From Arthrobacter crystallopoietes BAB-32 (GTDB lineage Bacteria; Actinomycetota; Actinomycetes; Actinomycetales; Micrococcaceae): a stretch of DNA of 64,000 nt. Where the stretch lies: NCBI RefSeq assembly GCF_000328305.2, contig NZ_ANPE02000079.1, forward strand, positions 1 to 64,000. The letters run 5' to 3'. Each line of letters opens with the position of its first letter. Position 1 is the first letter of the stretch. The position numbers and the translations under genes are program-made. Below, in pieces: positions 43,950 through 52,532 of this stretch. The notes under the pieces were generated by a model. That model ran no database searches. It saw nothing but the letters and a program-made list of their open reading frames with translations, and was not told where the DNA came from.

Positions 43950-45437
43950 ATGACCGACAGCACCACCCCCAACACCGCACAGCCGCGCGCCCTGCGCGTC
44001 GCCGTCGTTGGCGCCGGTCCAGCCGGGGTCTATGCCGCCGACCTGCTCACTAAGAGCGAAGCCGCCGTGTCCGGCCAGCTGGAACTGAGCATCGACCTCT
44101 TCGACAGGTACCCGGCACCCTACGGGCTGATCCGGTACGGTGTCGCGCCGGACCATCCGCGGATCAAGGGGATCGTCACTGCGCTGCACAAGGTGCTCGA
44201 CCGCGGCGACATCCGGTTCTTCGGCAACGTCGACTACGGCACTGACCTGGACCTGGCCGACCTGCGCGAGCACTACGACGCGGTCATCTTCGCCACCGGA
44301 GCGATCAAGGACGCCGACCTGAACATCCCGGGCGTGGAGCTGGCGGGATCCTTCGGCGCCGCGGACTTCGTCTCCTGGTATGACGGGCATCCCGATGTTC
44401 CCCGGGAGTGGCCGCTTGAGGCGAAGGAAATCGCGGTGATCGGCAACGGAAACGTCGCCCTCGACGTCGCACGTGTCCTCTCCAAGCACGCCGACGACCT
44501 GCTGACCACCGAAATCCCCGAGAACGTCTACCGCGGGCTGAAAAACTCGCCGGTGACCGATGTGCATGTCTTCGGCCGCCGCGGCCCGGCGCAGGTGAAG
44601 TTCACTCCGCTGGAACTGCGCGAGCTCTCCCACAGCCACGACGTCGACATCGTGCTCTACCCGGAGGACTTCGAATTCGACGAGGCCTCGGACCAGGCTG
44701 TGCGCACCAACAACCAGACCAAGACCATGGTCGGGACACTCACCAACTGGCTCGTCGAGCAGGAGGACCGCGAAGGAAAACCCGGAGCCTCCCGGCGGCT
44801 GCACCTGCACTTCCTGCACGCTCCGGTCGAAATCACCGCCGGCAGCGGCGGGCAGGACGGGCAGGTGGCCGGCATCAAGTTTGAGCGCCAGGAGCTGGAC
44901 GGCACCGGCCAAGTCCGCGGCACCGGCGAATTCGTCGAGTATCCGGTGCAGGCCGTGTACCGGGCGGTCGGCTACTTCGGCTCGGCACTCCCTGACGTCG
45001 AATATGACGGCAGCCGGGGCGTGATCCCCAATGACGAGGGGCGGGTGCTGGACGCGGCAGGCCGAGCCGTTTCAGGGCTCTACGCAACGGGGTGGATCAA
45101 GCGCGGTCCGGTCGGCCTGATCGGCCACACGAAGGGCGACGCCCTGGAGACGGTCAATCACCTGCTCTCCGATCGCGAGGCCTTGCCGGCGGCGCAGCGG
45201 CCGGAAGAAGAGTCGGTGGTCCAGCTGCTGGAGGCGCGGGGCGTCGAATACACCACGTGGGAAGGCTGGCTGAAGCTGGACGAGCACGAGAAGGAACTCG
45301 GAGCCGCTTATGGCCCGGTCGAAACTCCGCGGGGACCGGCAGAACGTGAGCGCGTCAAGGTCGTGGCACGCGAGCATATGGTTGCCGTGTCCAGGCCGGC
45401 TGCTGCGGCAGCGCTGGCCGCGGACAACGTCCTCTAG
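43950..45437 (+). CDS. fprA: Ferredoxin-NADP+ reductase, FprA type
   Basis: This 495-residue flavoprotein of the adrenodoxin-reductase family moves electrons between NADPH and ferredoxin. FAD-binding GAGPAGVYAA is at 21-30, with DRYPAPYGLIRYGVAPDH and the NADP-binding IGNGNVALDVARVL segment; the C-terminal ATGWIKRGPVGLIGHTK is characteristic. ATG 43950 has AAGGAG upstream. As the last gene of the sulfur operon it probably reduces the ferredoxin used by the sirohaem reductase. A strong terminator follows. Confidence 0.94.
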   Translation: MTDSTTPNTAQPRALRVAVVGAGPAGVYAADLLTKSEAAVSGQLELSIDLFDRYPAPYGLIRYGVAPDHPRIKGIVTALHKVLDRGDIRFFGNVDYGTDLDLADLREHYDAVIFATGAIKDADLNIPGVELAGSFGAADFVSWYDGHPDVPREWPLEAKEIAVIGNGNVALDVARVLSKHADDLLTTEIPENVYRGLKNSPVTDVHVFGRRGPAQVKFTPLELRELSHSHDVDIVLYPEDFEFDEASDQAVRTNNQTKTMVGTLTNWLVEQEDREGKPGASRRLHLHFLHAPVEITAGSGGQDGQVAGIKFERQELDGTGQVRGTGEFVEYPVQAVYRAVGYFGSALPDVEYDGSRGVIPNDEGRVLDAAGRAVSGLYATGWIKRGPVGLIGHTKGDALETVNHLLSDREALPAAQRPEEESVVQLLEARGVEYTTWEGWLKLDEHEKELGAAYGPVETPRGPAERERVKVVAREHMVAVSRPAAAAALAADNVL

Positions 45438-45457
45438 CGGCCCCATCGGCCGATCAA

Positions 45458-45502
45458 CGCCAGGCCCCGGGTCCGGTAAATGCGCCGGCCCGGGGCCTGG
45501 CG
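45458..45502 (+). terminator. Terminator of the sulfur operon
   Basis: 14-bp perfect arms CGCCAGGCCCCGGG (45458-45471) and CCCGGGGCCTGGCG (45489-45502) with a CCGG/CCGG inner extension lie 20 bases after the fprA stop. There is no T tract. Confidence 0.8.
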
Positions 45503-45513
45503 CCGCTCTGCGC

Positions 45514-45519
45514 TAAACT
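45514..45519 (+). promoter_or_regulatory. -10 element TAAACT for the ileS leader
   Basis: CGCTAAACTTG matches the tRNA-Arg promoter string exactly. A start near 45526 would produce a leader of about 260 bases containing the T-box. Confidence 0.5.
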
Positions 45520-45528
45520 TGTTCCAGA

Positions 45529-45779
45529 AGCACTGACCCGGCCATCACCGGCGAGCTTCCGGAAGAACGGCGCAAGCCAAGTAGAACCGGACGGGTAAGC
45601 CCGTGACAGCAGTGAATGAGTGGCAGCCCTGGCGCGCGCATCGAGTGCGGCAGCGGCGGCAAGTGAGGTGGTACCGCGGGCTCGAAGCCCCCGGCAGCCG
45701 GGACCGGGACAGCCGGCCGGCCTGCCAGGGCAAGGGCACGTCCTCGCATGAAGTGTCCACGCTCCCAGCCGCTTCCAGG
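45529..45779 (+). promoter_or_regulatory. T-box riboswitch (Ile), short stem I type, in the ileS leader
   Basis: The T-box core TGGTACCGCG is at 45669-45678 within a GAGGTGGTACCGCGGGCTC bulge-stem. Upstream, ATC (45544-45546) sits in a CCGG-bounded loop as an isoleucine specifier, followed by the GAGCTTCCGGAAGAACGG segment and an ACGGG-TAAG-CCCGT hairpin (45591-45604). This order matches actinobacterial ileS T-boxes with ultrashort stem I, which bind uncharged tRNA-Ile. No U-rich terminator follows, so control is probably translational, through access to the ribosome site near 45777. Confidence 0.9.
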
Positions 45780-45788
45780 ATGACCAAC

Positions 45789-48700
45789 ATGCCGCAGATC
45801 TACCCCAAGGCCACTGCCGCCGGCGCAGCCGCAGCCCAGAGTTCCCCGAAGTTCCCCGAGATCGAGGAACTGGTGCTCAAATACTGGCAGCAGGACGGCA
45901 CCTTCCAGGCTTCCATCGACGCCCGCGACGCCGGCCGGAACGGCTCCAACGAGTTCGTCTTCTACGATGGTCCGCCCTTCGCCAACGGCCTGCCGCACTA
46001 CGGCCACCTGCTGACCGGCTACGTCAAGGACATCGTCGGCCGGTACCAGACGCAGCGCGGCAAGCGCGTGGAGCGCCGCTTCGGCTGGGACACCCACGGC
46101 CTGCCAGCCGAGCTGGAAGCCATGAAGCAGCTGGGCATGACGGACAAGGCCCAGATCGAGGCCATGGGCATCGACAAGTTCAACGACGCCTGCCGTTCCT
46201 CGGTGCTCAAGTACACCCGCGAGTGGGAAGAGTACGTCACCCGCCAGGCCCGCTGGGTGGACTTCGAGAACGACTACAAGACGCTCAACGTCGAGTACAT
46301 GGAGTCGGTCATCTGGGCGTTTAAGCAGCTGCACTCCAAGGGGCTGACCTACAACGGCTACCGCGTCCTGCCCTACTGCTGGAAGGACGAGACTCCGCTG
46401 TCCAACCACGAGCTGCGGATGGACGACGACGTCTACAAGAACCGCCAGGACCAGACGGTCACGGTGACCTTCCCGATCCTCGCCGGCGACTCGGACCTCA
46501 GCCGCGAGCTGGCCGGCGTGAATGCCCTGGCCTGGACCACCACCCCCTGGACCCTGCCCACCAACGCTGCCCTCGCCGTCGGACCCGAAATCACCTATGC
46601 GGTGGTGCCGTCCGGTCCCAACGGAACCACGGCGTCGGGGGAGCGGTTCCTGCTGGCCCAGGACCTGCTGCACACCTACGCCAAGGATTTGGGGTACGAC
46701 GACGGCGCTGCCGCGGCGGAGGCGGTGACGGCCACCTATGCGGGCGCCCAGCTGGAGGACCTGCGGTACGAGCCGCTCTGGGACTACTATGCCGACACGG
46801 AAAAGTGGGGCATGCAGAACGCGTGGCGGATCGTCATCGCCGACTACGTGACCACCACGGACGGTACCGGCCTGGTGCACCAGGCGCCGGCCTACGGCGA
46901 GGACGACCAGAAGGTCTGCGAAGCCAACGGCATCCCCGTGATCGTCTCCGTGGACGAAGGCGCGAAGTTCCTGCCCTACTTCGGCGACGGCCCGCTGGCG
47001 GAAATCGCCGGGCTGCAGGTCTTCGAGGCGAACAAACCGATCACCAAGGTGCTCAAGGCCCAGGGCCGGCTGCTGCGGCAGGCCAGCTACGAGCACTCCT
47101 ACCCGCACTGCTGGCGTTGCCGGACCCCGCTGATCTACCGGGCGATCTCGTCCTGGTATGTCGAGGTGACCAAGTTCAAGGACCGGATGGTCGAGCTGAA
47201 CCAGCAGATCAACTGGATCCCGGGCAACGTCAAGGACGGCCAGTTCGGCAAGTGGCTGGAGAACGCCCGCGACTGGTCGATCAGCCGCAACCGCTACTGG
47301 GGCAGCCCGATCCCGGTCTGGGAGTCGGACAATCCGGACTATCCGCGCCAGGACGTCTATGGTTCGCTGGCCGAGCTCGAGGCGGACTTCGGGCGGTTGC
47401 CGCTGAACGAGCGGGGCGAGCCGGACCTGCACCGGCCCTACATCGACGACCTCACCCGGCCCAACCCGGACGATCCGACCGGGCAGTCCACCATGCGCCG
47501 CGTGCCGGATGTGCTGGATGTCTGGTTCGATTCAGGCTCGATGCCGTATGCCCAGGTGCACTATCCGCACGAGAACCAGGACTGGTTCGAGCATCACAAC
47601 CCGGGCGACTTCATCGTCGAATACATCGGCCAGACCCGCGGCTGGTTCTACACGCTGCACGTCCTGGCGACCGCGCTGTTCGACCGCCCGGCCTTCCGGA
47701 ACGTGATCAGCCATGGCATCGTGCTCGGCTCGGACGGGCAGAAGATGTCCAAGAGCCTGCAGAACTACCCGGACGTGTCGGAGGTGCTGGACCGGGACGG
47801 CTCCGACGCGATGCGCTGGTTCCTGATGTCCTCGCCGATCCTGCGGGGCGGCAACCTGATCGTCACCGAGCAGGGCATCCGGGACGGCGTCCGCCAGGTG
47901 ATCCTGCCGCTGTGGAACGTCTGGCATTTCTTCAAGCTCTACACGAACACCGCCAATAACGGCGCCGGCTACGAGGCGAAGTCCGTCGCCGGGGACGCGG
48001 CCCGCATCGACGCCCTGGACTCGCTGGACCGGTACATCCTCGCGCACACCGGGCAGCTGGTCCGCGACATCACGGCGAGCCTTGACTCGTACGATGTCAG
48101 CGGCGCCTGCGATGCGCTGCGCGAGTACCTGGACACGCTGACCAACTGGTACGTGCGCCGCAGCCGGCAGCGCTTCTTCGATGAGGATGCCGACGCCTTC
48201 GACGTGCTCTACACCTGCCTGGAGACTGTCTGCCGCAGCGCCGCCTCGCTGCTGCCGCTGGTCACGGAGGAGATCTGGCGCGGCCTCACCGGCGAACGCT
48301 CCGTTCATCTGACCGACTGGCCGGAGCCCGCCCTGTTCCCCGAGCAGGCCGACCTGGTCGCCCGGATGGAGAGCACCCGCAGCATCTGCTCGGCTGGTTC
48401 CAGCCTGCGCAAGGCTGCCAACCTCAGGGTCCGACTGCCGCTGTCCGAACTGACCGTCGTTGCGGCCGGCGCCGAAGAGCTGACCGGCGGCTACGAGGAG
48501 ATCATCAAGGACGAGCTGAACATCAAGTCGGTCCGCCTGGTCGATGCAGGCAGCGCCTCGCCCGAGGAGTTCGGCATCGAGCAGAAGCTCGTGGTCAATG
48601 CCCGTGCCGCCGGTCCCCGCCTGGGCAAGAACGTCCAGACTGCCATCAAGGCCTCCAAGTCGGGGGACTGGTCGGTGGACGACGCCGGCACGGTCACCGC

Positions 48701-49073
48701 TGGAGGACTCGAGCTGGAGCCGCAGGAATACACGCTGGAGACCGTGGTGGCCGACCAGGCAGGTGCCGGCTCGGCCGCCGTGACCATGCTGCCGGGCGGC
48801 GGCTTCGTGGTGCTCAACACCGAGGTCACTCCGGAGCTGGAAGCCGAAGGCATGGCCCGCGATTTCGTCCGCACCATCCAGCAGGCCCGCAAGGACGCTG
48901 ATCTGGTGGTCAGCGACCGGATCCGGACCACCGTCGCCGCCGGCCCGGAGGTGCTGGAGGCGCTCAGCACCCACCAGGACCTGGTGACGGAGGAAACCCT
49001 GACCGTCGAACTGGTCCTGCTGCCGGGCGAGGGCCAGCAGGTCACTGTCGAGAAGGTGGAGGCACAGCCATGA
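45789..49073 (+). CDS. ileS: Isoleucyl-tRNA synthetase
   Basis: This 1094-residue class I enzyme charges tRNA-Ile. HIGH appears as HYGH (70-73) in [14 protein letters not shown], and KMSKS at 652-656 ([10 protein letters not shown]). The large CP1 editing domain and C-terminal anticodon-binding domain are present; length fits the actinobacterial/eukaryote-like IleS branch, which is often less sensitive to mupirocin. ATG 45789 is chosen because AGGA lies about eight bases upstream; ATG 45780 is possible. The open frame upstream runs through the T-box and is not coding. folC starts inside the stop (ATGA). Confidence 0.96.
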   Translation: MPQIYPKATAAGAAAAQSSPKFPEIEELVLKYWQQDGTFQASIDARDAGRNGSNEFVFYDGPPFANGLPHYGHLLTGYVKDIVGRYQTQRGKRVERRFGWDTHGLPAELEAMKQLGMTDKAQIEAMGIDKFNDACRSSVLKYTREWEEYVTRQARWVDFENDYKTLNVEYMESVIWAFKQLHSKGLTYNGYRVLPYCWKDETPLSNHELRMDDDVYKNRQDQTVTVTFPILAGDSDLSRELAGVNALAWTTTPWTLPTNAALAVGPEITYAVVPSGPNGTTASGERFLLAQDLLHTYAKDLGYDDGAAAAEAVTATYAGAQLEDLRYEPLWDYYADTEKWGMQNAWRIVIADYVTTTDGTGLVHQAPAYGEDDQKVCEANGIPVIVSVDEGAKFLPYFGDGPLAEIAGLQVFEANKPITKVLKAQGRLLRQASYEHSYPHCWRCRTPLIYRAISSWYVEVTKFKDRMVELNQQINWIPGNVKDGQFGKWLENARDWSISRNRYWGSPIPVWESDNPDYPRQDVYGSLAELEADFGRLPLNERGEPDLHRPYIDDLTRPNPDDPTGQSTMRRVPDVLDVWFDSGSMPYAQVHYPHENQDWFEHHNPGDFIVEYIGQTRGWFYTLHVLATALFDRPAFRNVISHGIVLGSDGQKMSKSLQNYPDVSEVLDRDGSDAMRWFLMSSPILRGGNLIVTEQGIRDGVRQVILPLWNVWHFFKLYTNTANNGAGYEAKSVAGDAARIDALDSLDRYILAHTGQLVRDITASLDSYDVSGACDALREYLDTLTNWYVRRSRQRFFDEDADAFDVLYTCLETVCRSAASLLPLVTEEIWRGLTGERSVHLTDWPEPALFPEQADLVARMESTRSICSAGSSLRKAANLRVRLPLSELTVVAAGAEELTGGYEEIIKDELNIKSVRLVDAGSASPEEFGIEQKLVVNARAAGPRLGKNVQTAIKASKSGDWSVDDAGTVTAGGLELEPQEYTLETVVADQAGAGSAAVTMLPGGGFVVLNTEVTPELEAEGMARDFVRTIQQARKDADLVVSDRIRTTVAAGPEVLEALSTHQDLVTEETLTVELVLLPGEGQQVTVEKVEAQP

Positions 49074-50422
49074 GCGACGAATTCGGCGTCGAAAGCGTCT
49101 ACGCGGAACTGCTGAGCCGAGCTCCGGAGAACAAGATGGAGCCGCGGATGGAGCCCTTGTTCCGTGCCATGGAGATCCTCGGCGAGCCCCAGAAGGCGTT
49201 CGCGAGCATCCACCTCACCGGCACGAACGGCAAGACCTCGACCGCACGGATGATCGAGGCCGGACTGCGCGCACACGGGCTGCGCACCGGCCGCTACACC
49301 AGTCCGCACCTGAGCAAGGTGACGGAGCGGATCAGCATCGACGGCGAACCGGTCGCCGATGAGACCTTCGTGCGGATCTGGGACGAAATCCGCCCGTACC
49401 TCGAGATCGTGGATACGGAGCTGGCCGGAAGCGGCGAGCCCCGGCTGACCTACTTCGAATGCGTCACGATCCTGGCCATCGCGATCTTCGCCGATGAGCC
49501 CGTGGAGGTCGCCGTGATCGAGGTCGGCCTTGGCGGCGTCACCGACGCCACCAATGTGGTGGACGGCCAGGTCGCCGTCGTGACCCCGATCTCGCTGGAC
49601 CACACCGATCTGTTGGGCGACACCGTGGAGGACATCGCCACGGAAAAGGCCGGGATCATCAAGCCCGGCGGGTTCCTGGTCAGCGCCGCGCAGCCGCCCG
49701 AGGCGGCCCAGGTGCTGCTGGAGAAGGCCCGGGATACCGGCGTCCCCTTCCGTTTCGAAGGCGTCGAGTTCGGAGTGGAGTCCAGACTCGTAGCCGTCGG
49801 CGGCCAGCAGTTGACCATCTCCGGGCTGGCCGGCCGCTACGAGGACCTCCTGCTGCCGCTGCATGGCGCGCACCAGGCGCAGAACGCGGCGGTCGCCGTC
49901 GCTGCGCTGGAGGCATTCCTGGGCGGCGGCACCAAGGAACTCGACATCGAGGTCCTGCGTGAAGGCTTCCGCCAGGTCACTTCGCCAGGCCGGCTCGAGG
50001 TCGTCCGCACGGCGCCGACCATCATTGTGGACGCGGCGCACAACCCGGACGGAATGAAGGCCTCGGCCGTCGCCCTGAAGGAAGCGTTCAACTTCACGCG
50101 ACTGGTGCCGGTCGTTGGCGTGCTGCACGAGAAGGATGCCGTGGCCGTGCTCGAACAGCTGCGCGAGGAGCTTGGCGACCTGGTCGACCAGATCTGCGTC
50201 ACCGCCTCCAACTCACCGCGTGCCATTGCCCCCGAGGACCTGGCCGAGGACGCCATGGCCGCCGGTTTCGCCGAGGAGTCCATCCACGTCGCGGACAAAC
50301 TCGACGACGCTATCGAATGGGCAGTGGAACGGGCTGAAGAGCTCAACGACCTCGCTGGCGGCATCCTGATCACCGGCTCCATCACCTTGGTGGCGGACGC
50401 CCGAATCCTGCTCGGAAAGTAG
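49070..50422 (+). CDS. folC: Bifunctional folylpolyglutamate synthase/dihydrofolate synthase
   Basis: The 450-residue Mur-ligase-like enzyme adds glutamate to folates. P-loop GTNGKTSTA is at 51-59, with [13 protein letters not shown], the metal-binding region [23 protein letters not shown] and the C-terminal domain motif [14 protein letters not shown]. It overlaps ileS by four bases and is followed two bases later by the DUF4233 gene, matching the conserved actinobacterial folC-DUF4233-ndk order. Confidence 0.95.
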   Translation: MSDEFGVESVYAELLSRAPENKMEPRMEPLFRAMEILGEPQKAFASIHLTGTNGKTSTARMIEAGLRAHGLRTGRYTSPHLSKVTERISIDGEPVADETFVRIWDEIRPYLEIVDTELAGSGEPRLTYFECVTILAIAIFADEPVEVAVIEVGLGGVTDATNVVDGQVAVVTPISLDHTDLLGDTVEDIATEKAGIIKPGGFLVSAAQPPEAAQVLLEKARDTGVPFRFEGVEFGVESRLVAVGGQQLTISGLAGRYEDLLLPLHGAHQAQNAAVAVAALEAFLGGGTKELDIEVLREGFRQVTSPGRLEVVRTAPTIIVDAAHNPDGMKASAVALKEAFNFTRLVPVVGVLHEKDAVAVLEQLREELGDLVDQICVTASNSPRAIAPEDLAEDAMAAGFAEESIHVADKLDDAIEWAVERAEELNDLAGGILITGSITLVADARILLGK

Positions 50423-50424
50423 AC

Positions 50425-50874
50425 ATGGCACGACTGACCAAAGCCCAGCGCGAATGGCGCCCGGACATGCCCAAGAAGCGCCGGTCCATCAAGGTGAGCT
50501 TCTGCTCGATGGTGCTGACGCTGGAGGCCTTTGTGGTCTTCTTCGCCACCCTCGTGGCTTTCGGCCTGCACAAAGACCGCTTCCCGCAGCCCGTGGTCCT
50601 GGGCGTCGGCATCGCGCTGAGCGTCTTCCTGGTCCTCAACTGCGCCCTGCTGCGCAAGCCGGCCGGCTACGCCATCGGCTGGATCCTGCAGCTGGTGATC
50701 ATCGCCACCGGCTTCGTGGAGCCCATGATGTTCGTCGTGGGAATCCTGTTCGCCCTGTCCTGGTGGTATGCGGTCAGGACCGGGAGCCGGCTGGACCGGG
50801 AAAACGCGGCCCGCGATGCAGAGCAGGCCGAATGGGAGCGCAACAACCCGCCGGCCCCGGAGCCGGAATCCTGA
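50425..50874 (+). CDS. DUF4233 family membrane protein
   Basis: The 149-residue protein has a basic N-terminal segment, then about four membrane helices (roughly residues 26-46, 55-75, 80-100 and 103-118), and an acidic/proline C-terminal tail in the cytoplasm. It matches the small actinobacterial family placed between folC and ndk (Rv2446c position in M. tuberculosis). Function unknown. ATG follows the folC stop by two bases. Confidence 0.88.
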   Translation: MARLTKAQREWRPDMPKKRRSIKVSFCSMVLTLEAFVVFFATLVAFGLHKDRFPQPVVLGVGIALSVFLVLNCALLRKPAGYAIGWILQLVIIATGFVEPMMFVVGILFALSWWYAVRTGSRLDRENAARDAEQAEWERNNPPAPEPES

Positions 50875-50950
50875 CCGGATCGCTGCGCCCGTTCACATAG
50901 GATGGACGGGGAACTTTGCAGCCGTACGGAAGCTAATTGAGGAGAGTTAC

Positions 50951-51367
50951 GTGAGCGTTGAGCGCACTTTGGTACTGGTAAAGCCCGACGGCGTTGCACG
51001 GGGTCTGACCGGAACCATCCTTGCCCGGGTGGAGGCAAAGGGGTACAAGCTGGTCCAGCTGAAGCTGGTCGATGCTACCCGCGAGCTGCTGGAACGCCAT
51101 TATGAAGAGCACATCGGCAAGCCGTTCTACGAGCCGCTCGTGGAATTCATGCTGAGCGGACCCACGGCAGCGGCCGTGTTCGAAGGCCAGCGTGTGATCG
51201 AGGGCTTCCGCTCGCTGGCGGGCACCACGGAACCCACTCTGGCAGCGCCCGGCACTATCCGTGGCGACTTCGGGCGCGACTGGGGCCTGAAGGTCCAGCA
51301 GAACCTGGTGCACGGCTCGGACTCCCCGGAGTCGGCCGCGCGCGAAATCGGTATCTGGTTCGGCTGA
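50951..51367 (+). CDS. ndk: Nucleoside diphosphate kinase
   Basis: This 138-residue enzyme transfers the gamma-phosphate between nucleotides through a phosphohistidine. The catalytic His121 lies in QQNLVHGSDSPESA, and VLVKPDGVARGL is the N-terminal family motif. GTG 50951 has GAGGAGAG upstream. A TAGGAT -10 at about 50898-50903 suggests its own promoter. It is convergent with the VKOR gene across a shared terminator. Confidence 0.96.
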   Translation: MSVERTLVLVKPDGVARGLTGTILARVEAKGYKLVQLKLVDATRELLERHYEEHIGKPFYEPLVEFMLSGPTAAAVFEGQRVIEGFRSLAGTTEPTLAAPGTIRGDFGRDWGLKVQQNLVHGSDSPESAAREIGIWFG

Positions 51368-51387
51368 GCTTTTACGCCGGACAAAGG

Positions 51388-51428
51388 AAAGGCCGCCTGC
51401 ATCGATCGCAACGGTGCAGGCGGCCTTT
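51388..51428. terminator. Bidirectional terminator between ndk and the VKOR gene
   Basis: Perfect 14-bp arms AAAGGCCGCCTGCA (51388-51401) and TGCAGGCGGCCTTT (51415-51428) lie between convergent genes and carry A/T ends for both directions. Confidence 0.9.
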
Positions 51429-51450
51429 CGCATATCCGGCGGGCCCCGGA

Positions 51451-52107
51451 TCAGCCGCCAAGGAAGGCGTTCATGAAGCGGATGAATACGCTGGCGGCGG
51501 TGGCGATCCAGAGGACGGCGGTGATGGTCCAGGCCCAGTCGCTGGCGAAACGGACGACGCCTTCCGGAGCCCTGATGACGCCGTGCGCCAGGTTGCGCAC
51601 GGTGACCATCACGAACATCGGAATCATCATGGCCCAGACGACCATGCAGTAGATGCAGAGAATGAAGATGTCGAACAGGGCCTGGCTCCAGAGCCAGACG
51701 ACAAAGATGAAGCCGAGGGTTACGCCGGTCTGGAGACCCAGCCAGTACCAGCGCCGGAACCTCGCCCCGGCAAGGAGTGCCATCGCCGTCGTAATGGGAA
51801 CGGCAAAGGCAACGATGCCGATCAGCGGATTCGGGAAGCCGAACAGCGCGGCCTGCCAAGTCTGGAAGACTGCGCCGCAGGAGACCCAGGGGCTGACATC
51901 GCAACTGGTGACATAGCTCGGGTCGACATACGTGGCGATACGTTCCAGGACCAGGATTGACGACGCGATCCACCCGATGGCGCCCGTCACCAGCAAGAGC
52001 CAGGCGAAGGGCCGTTGGCGGGCATGCCCGGCCACATCGCTATCGCTACGGTGGGCCGAGGGAACGGTGGCCGTTCCAGCCCCGGCCTGATCAGGAATTC
52101 TATTCAC
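51451..52107 (-). CDS. Vitamin K epoxide reductase (VKOR) family membrane protein
   Basis: This 218-residue four- to five-helix protein carries the VKOR cysteines: Cys69 and Cys77 in the loop TSCDVSPWVSCG, and the CIYC active-site pair Cys151/Cys154 facing a quinone site. Bacterial VKOR reoxidises DsbA-like partners to drive disulfide formation in exported proteins, replacing DsbB in actinobacteria. GTG 52107 is chosen for AAGGA six bases upstream; the frame continues 19 codons further. No exported DsbA partner is adjacent. Confidence 0.92.
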   Translation of the reverse strand: MNRIPDQAGAGTATVPSAHRSDSDVAGHARQRPFAWLLLVTGAIGWIASSILVLERIATYVDPSYVTSCDVSPWVSCGAVFQTWQAALFGFPNPLIGIVAFAVPITTAMALLAGARFRRWYWLGLQTGVTLGFIFVVWLWSQALFDIFILCIYCMVVWAMMIPMFVMVTVRNLAHGVIRAPEGVVRFASDWAWTITAVLWIATAASVFIRFMNAFLGG

Positions 52108-52139
52108 CGAAAGTCCTTTTCCCTCATGGCTTTTGTCTG

Positions 52140-52145
52140 ATTCTA
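52140..52145 (-). promoter_or_regulatory. -10 element TAGAAT for the VKOR gene
   Basis: Read on the minus strand TAGAAT lies 32 bases upstream of GTG 52107, leaving a short leader with AAAGGA. No -35 is clear. Confidence 0.45.
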
Positions 52146-52532
52146 GCCACAGCGGAGCCGGCAAATAATAACCAAAGCCCGGCCTGTATGAGAGAATGGC
52201 TCATGGCTGGTAATGGAACCACATGCCACTACCGGTCCAGCGACAGGCTTCCAGGTTTGTCGGCGATGCTTCCGGTTTGCAAGGCCCATCATCCGGATGG
52301 GTCCCGCGGAATCCGCCTGACGACCCTACCGATGAAGAGAATATACGCGGTAGTAGGAAAAGCGCCGCTGGTCCCCGGGTGTGCCGCGCTCCTCAGATGG
52401 CGTGAGCCCGGGCGATATAACAACGACTTCCGGTGACGGGAGGCCGCAAGGCCCGAAGAATAACCGGCAAACCGCCCTTGGGGGCGCCGGAATGTGGCCG
52501 GTGCCGGAGGGGGCTGGAGTGCAGATTTACAG
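52146..52532 (+). other. Long rne upstream region, no gene seen
   Basis: This 387-base stretch between the VKOR promoter and rne contains no convincing gene. Short open frames across it lack ribosome sites and family similarity. Possible -10 boxes are TATACG (52342-52347) and TATAAC (52417-52422). The last 110 bases are rich in GGCC/CCGG segments able to fold (for example GGCC-GCAA-GGCC), so rne probably has a structured 5' leader; RNase E autoregulates through its leader in other bacteria. Confidence 0.5.

Noticed and set aside
45603-45788. N-terminal extension of IleS from GTG 45603
   Set aside because: The frame is open, but it passes through the T-box structure and does not resemble IleS; ATG 45789 has the ribosome site.
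45513-47432. 639-codon minus-strand frame opposite ileS
   Set aside because: It overlaps the T-box and the ileS catalytic core and resembles no protein family.
51957-52436. 159-codon plus-strand frame between the VKOR gene and rne
   Set aside because: It begins inside the VKOR gene on the other strand, lacks a ribosome site and shows no recognisable domain.
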